Assembly: GCF_959029255.1 (NCBI RefSeq)
Contig: NZ_CAUFUE010000013.1
Location: forward strand, 60,956 to 124,955
DNA: 64,000 nt
Direction of reading: 5' to 3'
DNA from: an uncultured Bacteroides sp.
Lineage (GTDB): Bacteria; Bacteroidota; Bacteroidia; Bacteroidales; Bacteroidaceae
The notes under the pieces were generated by a model. That model was not told where the DNA came from. It searched no databases and worked only from the letters and a program-made list of their open reading frames with translations. A program made the position numbers and the translations under genes. Shown piece by piece: positions 49,426-57,650 of this stretch. Each line of letters starts with the position of its first letter. Position 1 is the stretch's first letter.

Positions 49426-51963
49426 TTACCAGTGTCGTTCAGGATAGAGGTCATTCCACCATGCCGGACTATCTTGCAACCAACGTGCAAACCACGCCAT
49501 GGTGGCAGCATGCCACAATTCACGCTTGGGATAATCACTGATGAAATGGTTTTCACCATCTACCGTAATAAATTCAACTGTTTTGCCCAGTATCTTCAAA
49601 GCATTGTACAACTGGATGCTTTCACCAATAGGTACATTCGTATCTGCTGTGCCGTGCAACAGCAACAATGGAGTATTGATTTTATCGGCATTGAACAACG
49701 AACCGTGTTTGGTAAATAAATCAGGGTTGCTCCACGGATAACTTTCGGCAGCGGCAACGGCATTGTAGGAATATCCCCAGTAGCCTTCACCCCAATAGCT
49801 CGTAACATTACTGATGCCGGCATGCGAAACGGCAGCGGCGAAGATATCGGTCTTTGTCTGTAGATATTGCGTCATGAAACCACCGTAGGACGCACCGATA
49901 CAACCAATACGTTTCTCATTGACAAACGGATGGGCGGCACAGAACTTCTTCGTTCCTTCAATAATTTCATCGGCAGTACGTTCACCCCAGGCATTGACAT
50001 GGCGGGCGGAGAATTCTTGACCATATCCGATGGCGCCACTAGGCTGAATTACATAGACCACATAGTCGCGAGAAGCGAACAGTTGTGCACAGTAAGGAGA
50101 AGTGATGCCGCGTGTAGTAGGCGTCGTTCCACCATAGTAGTAAACGATGAGCGGATATTTCTTATTCGGGTCGAATGAAGGAGGCAGGCAAATCATGCCT
50201 TTAATCTGCGTACCGTCGGCAGCGGTAAAGTTCCATTCTTCCATCTTTCCCAATTCAATCTTATCCAACGTCTCTTTCATCGGATTGGCAATGAGGGTAG
50301 AAGTTTTCTTCTTTCCATCATACATATAAGCTACACCACTACTGGTATTACCTCCACCGACGTATGCGGCTATCAACGGGTTATCTTCTGCCAACGTGAA
50401 AGAGCCGATGACATCTTCCTCCAACGGCAACATCTCAAAACGTCTTGTCTTCGGAGTATAACGGTAGATGTGGCGGCAGTCTTCGTCAGTGGTATTAAAG
50501 TAGATACAACCGTCGGTACGGTTCCACTCCAGAAAGTCTACCGTAGGGTTGAAATCACGGGTGATGGGATCGATATTTCTTGTTGTCAAGTCCATGATGA
50601 AAGCCTGGGTATCGAAGTCATTGGCAATGGGATGCGGCGCACAGTTCTTACCGATTCCGTTGAATGCGGAAGGACTGGCGGTGAGCAACAATTGTTTGCC
50701 ATCCGGAGAATAAGAAGCCCCACCGGCGTATGGTTCCCAGGAAACAAGAGTATCTACTTTTAATGTTGCCAAATCGATTTCAAAGATGGATGAAAGCGAG
50801 AAAGGACATTTAGTGATATTGGATTTGCTAGTAGAACATAGCAATTTCTTACCGTCTGGCGAAATATCATTCAGATATACGCTGTGGCTACCGTATGTCA
50901 GGCGTTCGGAAAGTCCTGTAGCAGGGTCATACTTTATCAGATAACTGCGGTTGCGTGAACCGGGGATACGGTCGTTAGGATGCAGGATACGTTTCAACGG
51001 TCCGCTCACTTTTTCTCCTTCATCACTGGAAAAGTAAATCAGATAATCTTCCGTAGGCGACCAGCTAAAGCCCCCCTCAGGAACGTTTTTCAATGCCACT
51101 TCTTCGCGCATCGTCATGGGGTCCAGTACTACCAAGTCGTTCTGCTGCTCGCCTGTCACCGTATAGTACAGTTTATTGCTGCGAGGCATCCAGCGGGCAT
51201 TAGTCGGAATATTCGGATGAATCACTTTTCCGGTTTTCACCTCAGTCAGTTCCTGCCAAGTACGTGAACGTTTCGTTGAATAGTTATCCCAGTAATACGT
51301 CAACAGATACTTGCCATTCGGAGACAGGGATACGGAATATACTTTCGAACCGAATGCCGTGTTATAGAGTGAAAGACGACGCTGCAAACCGGGTGCCAGT
51401 TGGCAACCTACTTCCGCAAAGTCTTTCTCTTTTTCAAATTCGCATTTCAGAACCGGTTGTGTCTTGTCATCTGCCGAAGAAAGCAGTTTAATGATAATCT
51501 CATAATCGGCTTCGGGCTCCAGACGGAGACTTACCGCTGTAGGACGAACCTGCGACAGACTATCTTCAGCAGTGGTTTTCGTCTGTTTGGACTCACCATT
51601 TACAAATACTTCAAATCGTGCCGGAGAATACACCTTCAGCGTACCTTTCATAAACCGCTCCGCACGCAGATTGGTAGCAAACAGATAGAAGAGGTTGTCT
51701 TTATCAGCCTTAGCCACAGTTACATATCCTGCGGTATCAGCCGACATGGTTTCATACGAACGTCCGTCAAAATCAAGGCTGATTTTCGTCTTCAACAGAT
51801 CGTCTGAGACAAATTTCTTTCCTACAAAATTAATACTGTCACCCTGGATAGGAGTACGTACCACTACGGCAGGGCGCACGTAGTACTCAGTCACTTTTTC
51901 TTGTGCATGGGCTGCCAAACCTACCAAAAGGAGCAAGCCCGATAAAATCGTAATTTTTTTCAT
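49426..51963 (-). CDS. S9-family (DPP-IV/prolyl-oligopeptidase-type) serine peptidase
   Basis: 845 residues. A signal peptide (MKKITILSGLLLLVGLAAHA) directs it to the periplasm. The N-terminal ~560 residues form a WD40-like/beta-propeller segment (VSLSPNGKYLLTYYWDN, ISPDGKKLLCSTS, SYSPDGKQLLLTA); the C-terminal alpha/beta-hydrolase domain carries the triad Ser692 (GASYGGFM), Asp774 (GTADTNVP) and His806 (GENHFI). It would release dipeptides or cleave after Pro/Ala in imported peptides. It appears to be monocistronic. Confidence 0.94.
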   Translation of the reverse strand: MKKITILSGLLLLVGLAAHAQEKVTEYYVRPAVVVRTPIQGDSINFVGKKFVSDDLLKTKISLDFDGRSYETMSADTAGYVTVAKADKDNLFYLFATNLRAERFMKGTLKVYSPARFEVFVNGESKQTKTTAEDSLSQVRPTAVSLRLEPEADYEIIIKLLSSADDKTQPVLKCEFEKEKDFAEVGCQLAPGLQRRLSLYNTAFGSKVYSVSLSPNGKYLLTYYWDNYSTKRSRTWQELTEVKTGKVIHPNIPTNARWMPRSNKLYYTVTGEQQNDLVVLDPMTMREEVALKNVPEGGFSWSPTEDYLIYFSSDEGEKVSGPLKRILHPNDRIPGSRNRSYLIKYDPATGLSERLTYGSHSVYLNDISPDGKKLLCSTSKSNITKCPFSLSSIFEIDLATLKVDTLVSWEPYAGGASYSPDGKQLLLTASPSAFNGIGKNCAPHPIANDFDTQAFIMDLTTRNIDPITRDFNPTVDFLEWNRTDGCIYFNTTDEDCRHIYRYTPKTRRFEMLPLEEDVIGSFTLAEDNPLIAAYVGGGNTSSGVAYMYDGKKKTSTLIANPMKETLDKIELGKMEEWNFTAADGTQIKGMICLPPSFDPNKKYPLIVYYYGGTTPTTRGITSPYCAQLFASRDYVVYVIQPSGAIGYGQEFSARHVNAWGERTADEIIEGTKKFCAAHPFVNEKRIGCIGASYGGFMTQYLQTKTDIFAAAVSHAGISNVTSYWGEGYWGYSYNAVAAAESYPWSNPDLFTKHGSLFNADKINTPLLLLHGTADTNVPIGESIQLYNALKILGKTVEFITVDGENHFISDYPKRELWHAATMAWFARWLQDSPAWWNDLYPERHW

Positions 51964-52008
51964 TGACGGTTAGTTACAATAAGGTTATTCAGATTGTTTC
52001 AAATAAAA

Positions 52009-52680
52009 TCAGATTGTTTCAAATCCATTCCATAGATTACCGGAAGGTACGGGTGCTTCCACCTCAATCACTTCCTTGGACACCGGATGCACAAAACGGA
52101 TGAAACGTGCATGAAGGCAGATACTGCCATCCGGATTGGAACGAGGGGAGCCGTACTTCAAATCCCCCTTGATGGGGCATCCCATCTTTGCCAACTGGCA
52201 ACGTATCTGGTGATGGCGTCCGGTTTTCAAATCTATTTCCAATAAATAATAGTTTTGCGACTTTCCGATGAGACGGTAATGCAAGATGGCTTTTTTACTA
52301 CCTGCTACCTCTTTATCGTACGCGTAACTTTTATTCTGTTTCTCGTTGCGGACTAAATAGTTTACCAATTCCCCTTCTTGCTCCCGGGGCGGGTTCTTCA
52401 CCACTGCCCAGTAAGTCTTCTTCACTTCACTGTTCTTGAACATTTCATTCAGGCGTGAAAGCGCCTTACTGGTTTTGGCAAAGACAACAAGACCGCTTAC
52501 GGGGCGGTCCAGCCGGTGGGTGACACCAATAAAGACATTACCGGGCTTCTGATATTTCTCTTTCAAATACTGCTTTACAGTTTCCGAAAGCGGCGTATCT
52601 CCCGTCTTGTCCCCCTGAACGATCTCCGAAGCGGTCTTGTTGACTATAATGATATGATTGTCCTCGTATACGACAGTCAT
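52009..52680 (-). CDS. RluA-family RNA pseudouridine synthase
   Basis: 223 residues, no S4 domain. The catalytic motif HRLDRPVSGLVVFAKT (Asp in HRLD), GRHHQIRCQLA and the end LHARFIRFVHPVSKE are typical of RluA/RluC-type enzymes that modify 23S rRNA or tRNA. The exact target cannot be told. It is the last gene of a TetR - fabG - rluA-like run on the minus strand with gaps of 3 and 12 bp. Confidence 0.93.
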   Translation of the reverse strand: MTVVYEDNHIIIVNKTASEIVQGDKTGDTPLSETVKQYLKEKYQKPGNVFIGVTHRLDRPVSGLVVFAKTSKALSRLNEMFKNSEVKKTYWAVVKNPPREQEGELVNYLVRNEKQNKSYAYDKEVAGSKKAILHYRLIGKSQNYYLLEIDLKTGRHHQIRCQLAKMGCPIKGDLKYGSPRSNPDGSICLHARFIRFVHPVSKEVIEVEAPVPSGNLWNGFETI

Positions 52681-52683
52681 AAT

Positions 52684-53430
52684 TTACATATTCATACCAC
52701 CATCTACCTGAATTACTTGTCCTGATACGTATGAAGACATATCAGAAGCCAGGAAGGTAGCAATGTTTGCCACGTCTTCGGGCGTACCGCCACGACGCAA
52801 AGGAATTTTCTTGCACCATTCTGCTTTTACTTCTTCAGAGAGAGCATCGGTCATGGCAGTCATAATGAAGCCCGGAGCAATAGCATTGGCACGGATGCCG
52901 CGAGAACCGAGTTCCTGCGCAATGGATTTTGCCAAAGCAATCATACCGGCTTTGGATGCAGAGTAGTTGGCCTGACCTGCATTACCGTGAACACCTACTA
53001 CAGATGCCATGTTGATAATGCTACCGCCTTTCTGACGCATCATAATCGGAGTACAAGCGTGAATAAAGTTGAAAGCGGATTTCAAGTTCACACCGATAAC
53101 CATATCCCACTGTTGTTCGGTCATACGCATCATCAGACCGTCTCGGGTGATACCTGCGTTGTTTACCAAGATATCGATACGACCGAAGTCATTATGAATA
53201 GCCTCTACCACTTTGGCGGTATCTTCAAAGTTGGCCGCATTTGAAGCATACGCTTTGGCTTTCACGCCCAACGCTTCTATTTCTTTGGCAGTGTTTTCTG
53301 CATTTTCATCAATCACCAGGTCGGTGAATGCGATATTGGCTCCTTCCTGAGCAAACTTCAAAGCGATAGCCTTGCCAATACCACGTGCGGCACCGGTTAC
53401 AATGGCTGTTTTTCCATCTAATAATCCCAT
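52684..53430 (-). CDS. fabG: 3-oxoacyl-ACP reductase FabG
   Basis: 248 residues, the standard SDR length. The NADPH motif TGAARGIGKAIAL, NNAGITRDGLMMRM, and the catalytic Ser-Tyr-Lys (INMASVVGVHGNAGQANYSASKAG) are present, as is the FabG-type end YVSGQVIQVDGGMNM. It reduces 3-ketoacyl-ACP in fatty-acid elongation. It lies directly downstream of a TetR gene, which suggests local control of fatty-acid synthesis. Confidence 0.95.
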   Translation of the reverse strand: MGLLDGKTAIVTGAARGIGKAIALKFAQEGANIAFTDLVIDENAENTAKEIEALGVKAKAYASNAANFEDTAKVVEAIHNDFGRIDILVNNAGITRDGLMMRMTEQQWDMVIGVNLKSAFNFIHACTPIMMRQKGGSIINMASVVGVHGNAGQANYSASKAGMIALAKSIAQELGSRGIRANAIAPGFIMTAMTDALSEEVKAEWCKKIPLRRGGTPEDVANIATFLASDMSSYVSGQVIQVDGGMNM

Positions 53431-53442
53431 ACTGTTTTTTAA

Positions 53443-54042
53443 TTATTGATTAATGTTTTCTTTCCTACGTAGTGCGCCAAATACAATATTGACGACATAT
53501 TTATCCCGTGTTGCATCATCCAGATTGGCTCCGATATGCCCACGGATATAAGGCACCTCAATACCTTTCACACAGTAATGTACCAATTCGGCAGTCATGT
53601 CCAAGTCATCAAGTTCAAACACTCCTTTCTCCATGCCTTCACGCAACACATCCTTGAAGAGTTGCATTTCCTTTACATCAAAGCGCTTACGCACTTTCTC
53701 CACCCGCCATATATCACGAAAAAAGTTGGCACGAAGCGTACCGTTACGAAAAACCACTTCCTTCACTGCATCCAAGCGAGTGTAAATCATCTCAATCATT
53801 TTTTCGTCCGGAGAGATATTTTTCTCAGCCACACGTTTCATCATGTCCAAAAGGATATCAAGTTCCGACTCGACAACAGCCATATAGATATCCTCCTTAC
53901 TTTTAAAATAGGTATAAAGCGTTCTTCGACCTTTTTTAGAAGCAAGGGCGATATCGTTCATTGTGGTATTTTCAACACCCATCTTCGCAAATAATTGACG
54001 GGCAACATCCACTAATTTAGCTTTTGTCTTCGATACAGCCAT
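53443..54042 (-). CDS. TetR/AcrR-family regulator
   Basis: 199 residues. The N-terminal HTH is VDVARQLFAKMGVENTTMNDIALASKKGRRTLYTYFKSKEDIY in parts: FAKMGVENTTMNDIA and GRRTLYTYFKSKEDI. The C-terminal two thirds are helical and variable (ligand or dimer domain). It is the first gene upstream of fabG and an RluA-type gene and has a full-consensus promoter. It probably controls its own operon; acyl-CoA or acyl-ACP sensing is a guess from context. Confidence 0.92.
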   Translation of the reverse strand: MAVSKTKAKLVDVARQLFAKMGVENTTMNDIALASKKGRRTLYTYFKSKEDIYMAVVESELDILLDMMKRVAEKNISPDEKMIEMIYTRLDAVKEVVFRNGTLRANFFRDIWRVEKVRKRFDVKEMQLFKDVLREGMEKGVFELDDLDMTAELVHYCVKGIEVPYIRGHIGANLDDATRDKYVVNIVFGALRRKENINQ

Positions 54043-54073
54043 AGATTAATTGCACATTGCTTAATAATTTGAG

Positions 54074-54105
54074 CAAAAGTAAGACATTTCCGCATATTCT
54101 ACAAA
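54074..54105 (-). promoter_or_regulatory. Full Bacteroides promoter for the TetR-fabG operon
   Basis: On the minus strand, -7 box TACTTTTG (54074-54081) and -33 box TTTG (54102-54105) with a 20-bp spacer, a perfect match to the Bacteroides sigma-AB consensus. Similar TGCACATT-type words around it (54050s and 54110s) may be operator half-sites. Confidence 0.7.
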
Positions 54106-54229
54106 CAAATGCACATTTTATTAACAATTGGCGCAAAATGGGGAAGAAAAAAATCACAGTACTATCAGACTATCTTTCAACATATTATGCATTAAAATAC
54201 ACTAATCATGAAAAATAAGATAGTTTTTA

Positions 54230-54260
54230 TTTGGAGATTAAAAAGAAAGCAGTACCTTTG
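54230..54260 (+). promoter_or_regulatory. Full Bacteroides promoter for the initiator tRNA
   Basis: -33 TTTG (54230-54233) and -7 TACCTTTG (54253-54260) with a 19-bp spacer, 14 bp upstream of the tRNA 5' end. Confidence 0.8.
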
Positions 54261-54274
54261 CAGTCACAAAACAT

Positions 54275-54347
<73 letters not shown>

Positions 54348-54351
54348 CTAA

Positions 54352-54387
54352 GAAAGGTAGAAGATTGAAAAATCTCCTACCTTTTTT
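54352..54387 (+). terminator. Intrinsic terminator of the tRNA gene
   Basis: AAAGGTAG plus AGATT pairs with AATCT plus CTACCTTT, followed by a T-run. It starts 5 bp after the tRNA. Confidence 0.85.
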
Positions 54388-54401
54388 CTTATAACCACAA
54401 C

Positions 54402-54438
54402 CTACTGGACTCCCCCCTTTCGGGAGAGAGTCCAGTAG
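54402..54438. terminator. Perfect 11-bp hairpin downstream of the ABC-transporter operon
   Basis: CTACTGGACTC pairs exactly with GAGTCCAGTAG around a C-rich/G-rich loop that adds a few more pairs. There is no T-run on either side. It lies 11 bp beyond the minus-strand gene's stop, so it may be a factor-assisted terminator or mRNA 3'-end stabiliser. Confidence 0.5.
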
Positions 54439-54449
54439 ATAAAGTTACT

Positions 54450-55313
54450 CTAAGGCTCCTCCGTCACTATCACTCTTGCCGCTTGTTTCAAAGAAACCTG
54501 CAGCGAAGCATTTTTTGCCTGAGGTTTCCAAACAATCTGCCGACACTCGCCTTTCTGCAAAATACAATAATTCTCGCCGATACCATACAGGTACTCCGTA
54601 TTGATGTGGAAAGAGTCAGCGTTTACTTGCCAGTCACGAATATTGTCCAAATGTAGATGTAGGTTTCCCACCTCACCTTTTTCAAAGAACCATTTGCCAC
54701 CCCTAACGGTTAAAGCATTGATTTTACAATTCTCCATCCGTCCATAGCCTGCACGGTTCCATCCGTAATTCATCAGGCTCAGAGACAATGTATCGCAATG
54801 AAGGTTTTCAAAAATCACCTCCTGTTCATGAAGGTTATCTTTTAGTAATTCTACAGAAGCAGGCAAGCACAGGCTCATAGCCGCCGCATGTAAATTCAAA
54901 ATAGATATGTTTTTCTGATTGACGTTCAAAACTTCATCCGGAAAATCAAACGTTATTTTCAGGGTATCACCCGTCTCAATTGTTTTCATAAAGCGATCCA
55001 TACCCGAAGGATACGTAAAACTACCGGCACCCGTCTCCGAAGAATGTACCTTTAAGGGCGAATTCAAAAAAGACATGATTTGGTCGTAACGATATTCATC
55101 TCCATTACGCCCCTTTTTGTAAATGTGCCTTTGGTTCACTGTCAGCAGTACGACTTTGCTTTCAGGGAGTTGCACGGTTTTGTTCTCGCCCTTGACGAAT
55201 ATAAAGCTGTCTTCAACATCACCGGTATAGAAGGACAGAACCAGCATCCAGCCGAATATCAGTCCCACTCCCGCCAGAATCATTCCAAATAGTATATAAG
55301 TTGTTCGTTTCAT
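54450..55313 (-). CDS. Membrane-anchored protein of unknown function
   Basis: 287 residues. One N-terminal membrane segment (TTYILFGMILAGVGLIFGWMLVLSFY) anchors a soluble beta-rich domain with no recognised motif (TLKITFDFPDEVLNVNQKNISI, LHCDTLSLSLMNYG, INALTVRGGKWFFEKG). The repeated short strands with Asn/Leu spacing could form a solenoid-like or adhesin-type fold (DUF2807-like), but this is not certain. It is the last gene of the ATPase-permease-GntR operon, 11 bp after the GntR gene, so it may be an accessory part of that transporter. Confidence 0.6.
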   Translation of the reverse strand: MKRTTYILFGMILAGVGLIFGWMLVLSFYTGDVEDSFIFVKGENKTVQLPESKVVLLTVNQRHIYKKGRNGDEYRYDQIMSFLNSPLKVHSSETGAGSFTYPSGMDRFMKTIETGDTLKITFDFPDEVLNVNQKNISILNLHAAAMSLCLPASVELLKDNLHEQEVIFENLHCDTLSLSLMNYGWNRAGYGRMENCKINALTVRGGKWFFEKGEVGNLHLHLDNIRDWQVNADSFHINTEYLYGIGENYCILQKGECRQIVWKPQAKNASLQVSLKQAARVIVTEEP

Positions 55314-55324
55314 AATTTGTCTCT

Positions 55325-55693
55325 TTATTTTTGTTTTTCTGTAAACTTACGGTACATTTCCAACAATTCTTTTTCGGAAATCCCCAGTGTATAAATCTGC
55401 CTGAAGAAGTAATCGGCTTCTTCCTTCAGGAAATACTCTTTCCGTAACGAAAGTATGAGCACACCTGCCCCCGGGGACACAAAATAACCGATACCGCGTT
55501 TATTGTAAATCACCCCTTGTGATTGCAAGTAATCGTAAGAGCGCATCACCGTATTGGCGTTGACCTCTACCACAGCCGCATACTCACGCACAGACGGAAT
55601 ACGTTCTTCTTCCTGATATTGGCGAAGAAGGATTTCGTCGCAGATACGGTCTGCTATTTGCAGGTAGATAGGCTTGCTTTCTTTAAAGTTCAT
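55325..55693 (-). CDS. Short GntR-family (YtrA-like) repressor
   Basis: 122 residues. The N-terminal winged helix reads IYLQIADRICDEILLRQYQEEERIPSVREYAAVVEVNANTVMRSYDYLQ (in parts: RICDEILLRQYQ, RIPSVREYAAVVEVNANTV) with GVIYNKRGIGYFV. The short helical tail without ligand domain is typical of the YtrA subfamily, which sits in ABC-transporter operons and represses them. A palindrome at the operon's start site (57481-57504) is its likely operator. It is co-transcribed with the transporter genes. Confidence 0.93.
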   Translation of the reverse strand: MNFKESKPIYLQIADRICDEILLRQYQEEERIPSVREYAAVVEVNANTVMRSYDYLQSQGVIYNKRGIGYFVSPGAGVLILSLRKEYFLKEEADYFFRQIYTLGISEKELLEMYRKFTEKQK

Positions 55694-55699
55694 AGTGTG

Positions 55700-56530
55700 T
55701 TACCAACGATTTATGATTTCTGACTCTTTGAAACGGAAATAAGCAAGCACCCAGTTGAACAAGGCACAACCCAAGAAGGAAAACGTTGCCAAAGTTTCCA
55801 TCGTTCCGGCTGACATGAATATCCCGTTCAAGGAGGGGTGACGCACCACAAATGAGTTAAACAACAGTGTACCTATAAGCAGATAGACCAGGGTTATGGC
55901 AACACCGACCGCAAAAGTCTTGATGAATGCATTCTTTGGCCAGATGGAGCTACCCAACACAAAGAGAGACTGAATGAAACAATAACCGCCAATCGCCATC
56001 ATAAACATCTGATTATCCCTGAAAGCCGTCCAATAATCGGCTTCCCCTACCAAATGCGAGAGAGGTACTTGGGCAATAGCGTTATTTTCGGGATAAGCGA
56101 TAGTATAGACCAATACCCGACTCCAGTCTGCCAGTTTATAAGCTATCAGAAAAGCGGCAACGGCACCGATTGTGAATATCAACCAGCGCGAAATGTATTT
56201 CTCGAACATCGTTGCGGGTAGCATCAACACAGCTTCCCGGTTTGTCTTCGTTTTCATACGTTCCATGATAAACGACGCACTCAAAGTACCCATGATGACT
56301 ACTCCCCAAATAAAGGCTATACATCCGAACATCACAACATCTTTTTCACGGGACACATACGAACCGGGAGAAGCAGACCTATAGCTAAGGTAGGCATTCC
56401 AGATTAAGGCAATCGCCAGTACGCCATACATCAGTACAAAGCGAAGCAAATTAGTTTTCCAGTTCTCCACCATTTCCTTGCGGCAGAGCTTCACGAAGCG
56501 CGGCATACTAAAGAAGGTATCTCGTATCAT
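55700..56530 (-). CDS. ABC transporter permease
   Basis: 276 residues with six predicted membrane spans (FVLMYGVLAIALIWNAYL, VVMFGCIAFIWGVVIMGTL, WLIFTIGAVAAFLIAYKL, MFMMAIGGYCFIQSLFVLG, TFAVGVAITLVYLLIGTLLF, TLATFSFLGCALFNWVLAYF). No family motif beyond the ABC-2-like layout. Its 5' end overlaps the ATPase stop by 4 bp, showing translational coupling. The substrate is unknown; YtrA-type systems often respond to cell-wall-active compounds. Confidence 0.85.
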   Translation of the reverse strand: MIRDTFFSMPRFVKLCRKEMVENWKTNLLRFVLMYGVLAIALIWNAYLSYRSASPGSYVSREKDVVMFGCIAFIWGVVIMGTLSASFIMERMKTKTNREAVLMLPATMFEKYISRWLIFTIGAVAAFLIAYKLADWSRVLVYTIAYPENNAIAQVPLSHLVGEADYWTAFRDNQMFMMAIGGYCFIQSLFVLGSSIWPKNAFIKTFAVGVAITLVYLLIGTLLFNSFVVRHPSLNGIFMSAGTMETLATFSFLGCALFNWVLAYFRFKESEIINRW

Positions 56531-57381
56531 TGTTCGGTTGTTTTAGGGTGAAACATTTGTATGACTCTCTCAGGTTCGGTAAGCGTGGCACCAAACAATA
56601 ATTCCAGATTGATTTCAGTTTCCTCATTTTCAGTATTCGGAAGCATCAGGTAGTTACCCTGCACGGAAGGCAGAGTATAGACTGCCGTCTTAGCCAGTTC
56701 GCGGTCATCACTCTCAACAAAAAGGAACTTACTGCAAATATTGCCGACCGGTTCGTCCAAAAGCACACGGCTGTTGTCCATAATCAGCACATGATCCAGC
56801 ACCCGGTCGATATCGCGCACCTGATGGGTGGAAATCACAATGGTACGTTCATCGGACATGCCCGAAGCTATGAACTTGCGGAACTGGCTTTTGCCGGGAA
56901 TGTCCAATCCATTGGTAGGCTCGTCCATCAACAACAGCGAGGTATTGGTTGCCAAGGCAAAACTCATGAAGACTTTTTTCTTCTGTCCCATGGATAGTGC
57001 ACCCAAATCGGCACTCAAATCCATTTCAAAAAAATGCAGATACTTCATCATATCTTCTTTGCTGAAACGTGGATAAAAGGGACTGTTCAGTTCGATGTAG
57101 CTGACCAAAGAAATGGAAGGTAGTTCAAACTCTTCGGGCACCAGGAACATGTCCTGCAATGTGGCGGGCAGTCGGCGGCGTACATCGGTATCGTGAAACA
57201 TGATTCTCCCGTGGCGCGGAGTGAGCAGCCCGCTCATCAGATAGAGCAATGTGGACTTGCCGGCTCCATTTTTTCCCAAAAGCCCGTATACTCTACCCTT
57301 CTCCAGCGAAAGCGAGAATTCGCTCAGGACTTCTTTCTTACCCCTGCGATAGCTGAATGAAATGTTTTCTACTTGTAACAT
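56527..57381 (-). CDS. ABC transporter ATP-binding protein
   Basis: 284 residues. Walker A GLLGKNGAGKSTLL, Q-loop region PEEFELPSISL, a signature with LSMGQKKKVF (serine-rich, variant LSxGQ), Walker B LLLMDEPTNGLD and switch His in ISTHQVRD. The ~70-residue C-terminal extension (VESDDRELAKTAVYTLPSV...) is usual for this group. It is the first gene of the operon ATPase - permease - GntR - unknown membrane protein. Confidence 0.94.
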   Translation of the reverse strand: MLQVENISFSYRRGKKEVLSEFSLSLEKGRVYGLLGKNGAGKSTLLYLMSGLLTPRHGRIMFHDTDVRRRLPATLQDMFLVPEEFELPSISLVSYIELNSPFYPRFSKEDMMKYLHFFEMDLSADLGALSMGQKKKVFMSFALATNTSLLLMDEPTNGLDIPGKSQFRKFIASGMSDERTIVISTHQVRDIDRVLDHVLIMDNSRVLLDEPVGNICSKFLFVESDDRELAKTAVYTLPSVQGNYLMLPNTENEETEINLELLFGATLTEPERVIQMFHPKTTEQ

Positions 57382-57480
57382 ACTTTTTTCTCTTTATTAA
57401 GTTAGCAAGAAAACAAGGAAACAGAAAACAAGGTGCAGGCCTTCTCAACTTGTATCTGATACCTCATTAAATATAGATTA

Positions 57481-57504
57481 AGTGTATTAGTACAATAGTA
57501 CACT
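57481..57504. promoter_or_regulatory. Candidate GntR (YtrA-like) operator, 24-bp palindrome
   Basis: AGTGTA-tTA-N6-TAg-TACACT is an almost perfect dyad (six outer bases exact on both sides). It overlaps the expected start point of the minus-strand promoter at 57506-57513, ideal for repression by the GntR-type protein encoded in the same operon. Confidence 0.7.
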
Positions 57505-57505
57505 G

Positions 57506-57513
57506 CAAAAGTA
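57506..57513 (-). promoter_or_regulatory. -7 promoter box (TACTTTTG on the minus strand) of the ABC operon
   Basis: Exact TAnnTTTG match; the transcription start would fall near 57499, inside the palindrome. The leader would be about 118 nt. Confidence 0.65.
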
Positions 57514-57584
57514 TACATTCTTTTTGGAATAACAAGAGATTTCGGAAGAAAATGATGAATAGAAGAAAGTTTACCAGCAAACAT

Positions 57585-57623
57585 AAAAAAAAGGAGGAGC
57601 TAAGAATCACTCTCCACTCCTCC
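57585..57623 (-). terminator. Intrinsic terminator of the TonB/TPR operon
   Basis: On the minus strand GGAGGAG pairs with CTCCTCC (57617-57623 and 57593-57599), followed by eight T (57585-57592). It lies about 28 bp after the TPR stop. Confidence 0.8.
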
Positions 57624-57650
57624 CGACACGACAAACAACTAAAATTATTG

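Larger units (their letters stand above)
57382..57650. other. Intergenic region between the GntR-ABC operon and the TPR/TonB operon
   Basis: It contains the operator and promoter at 57481-57513 and the terminator at 57585-57623. The remaining sequence holds no credible gene. Confidence 0.6.
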
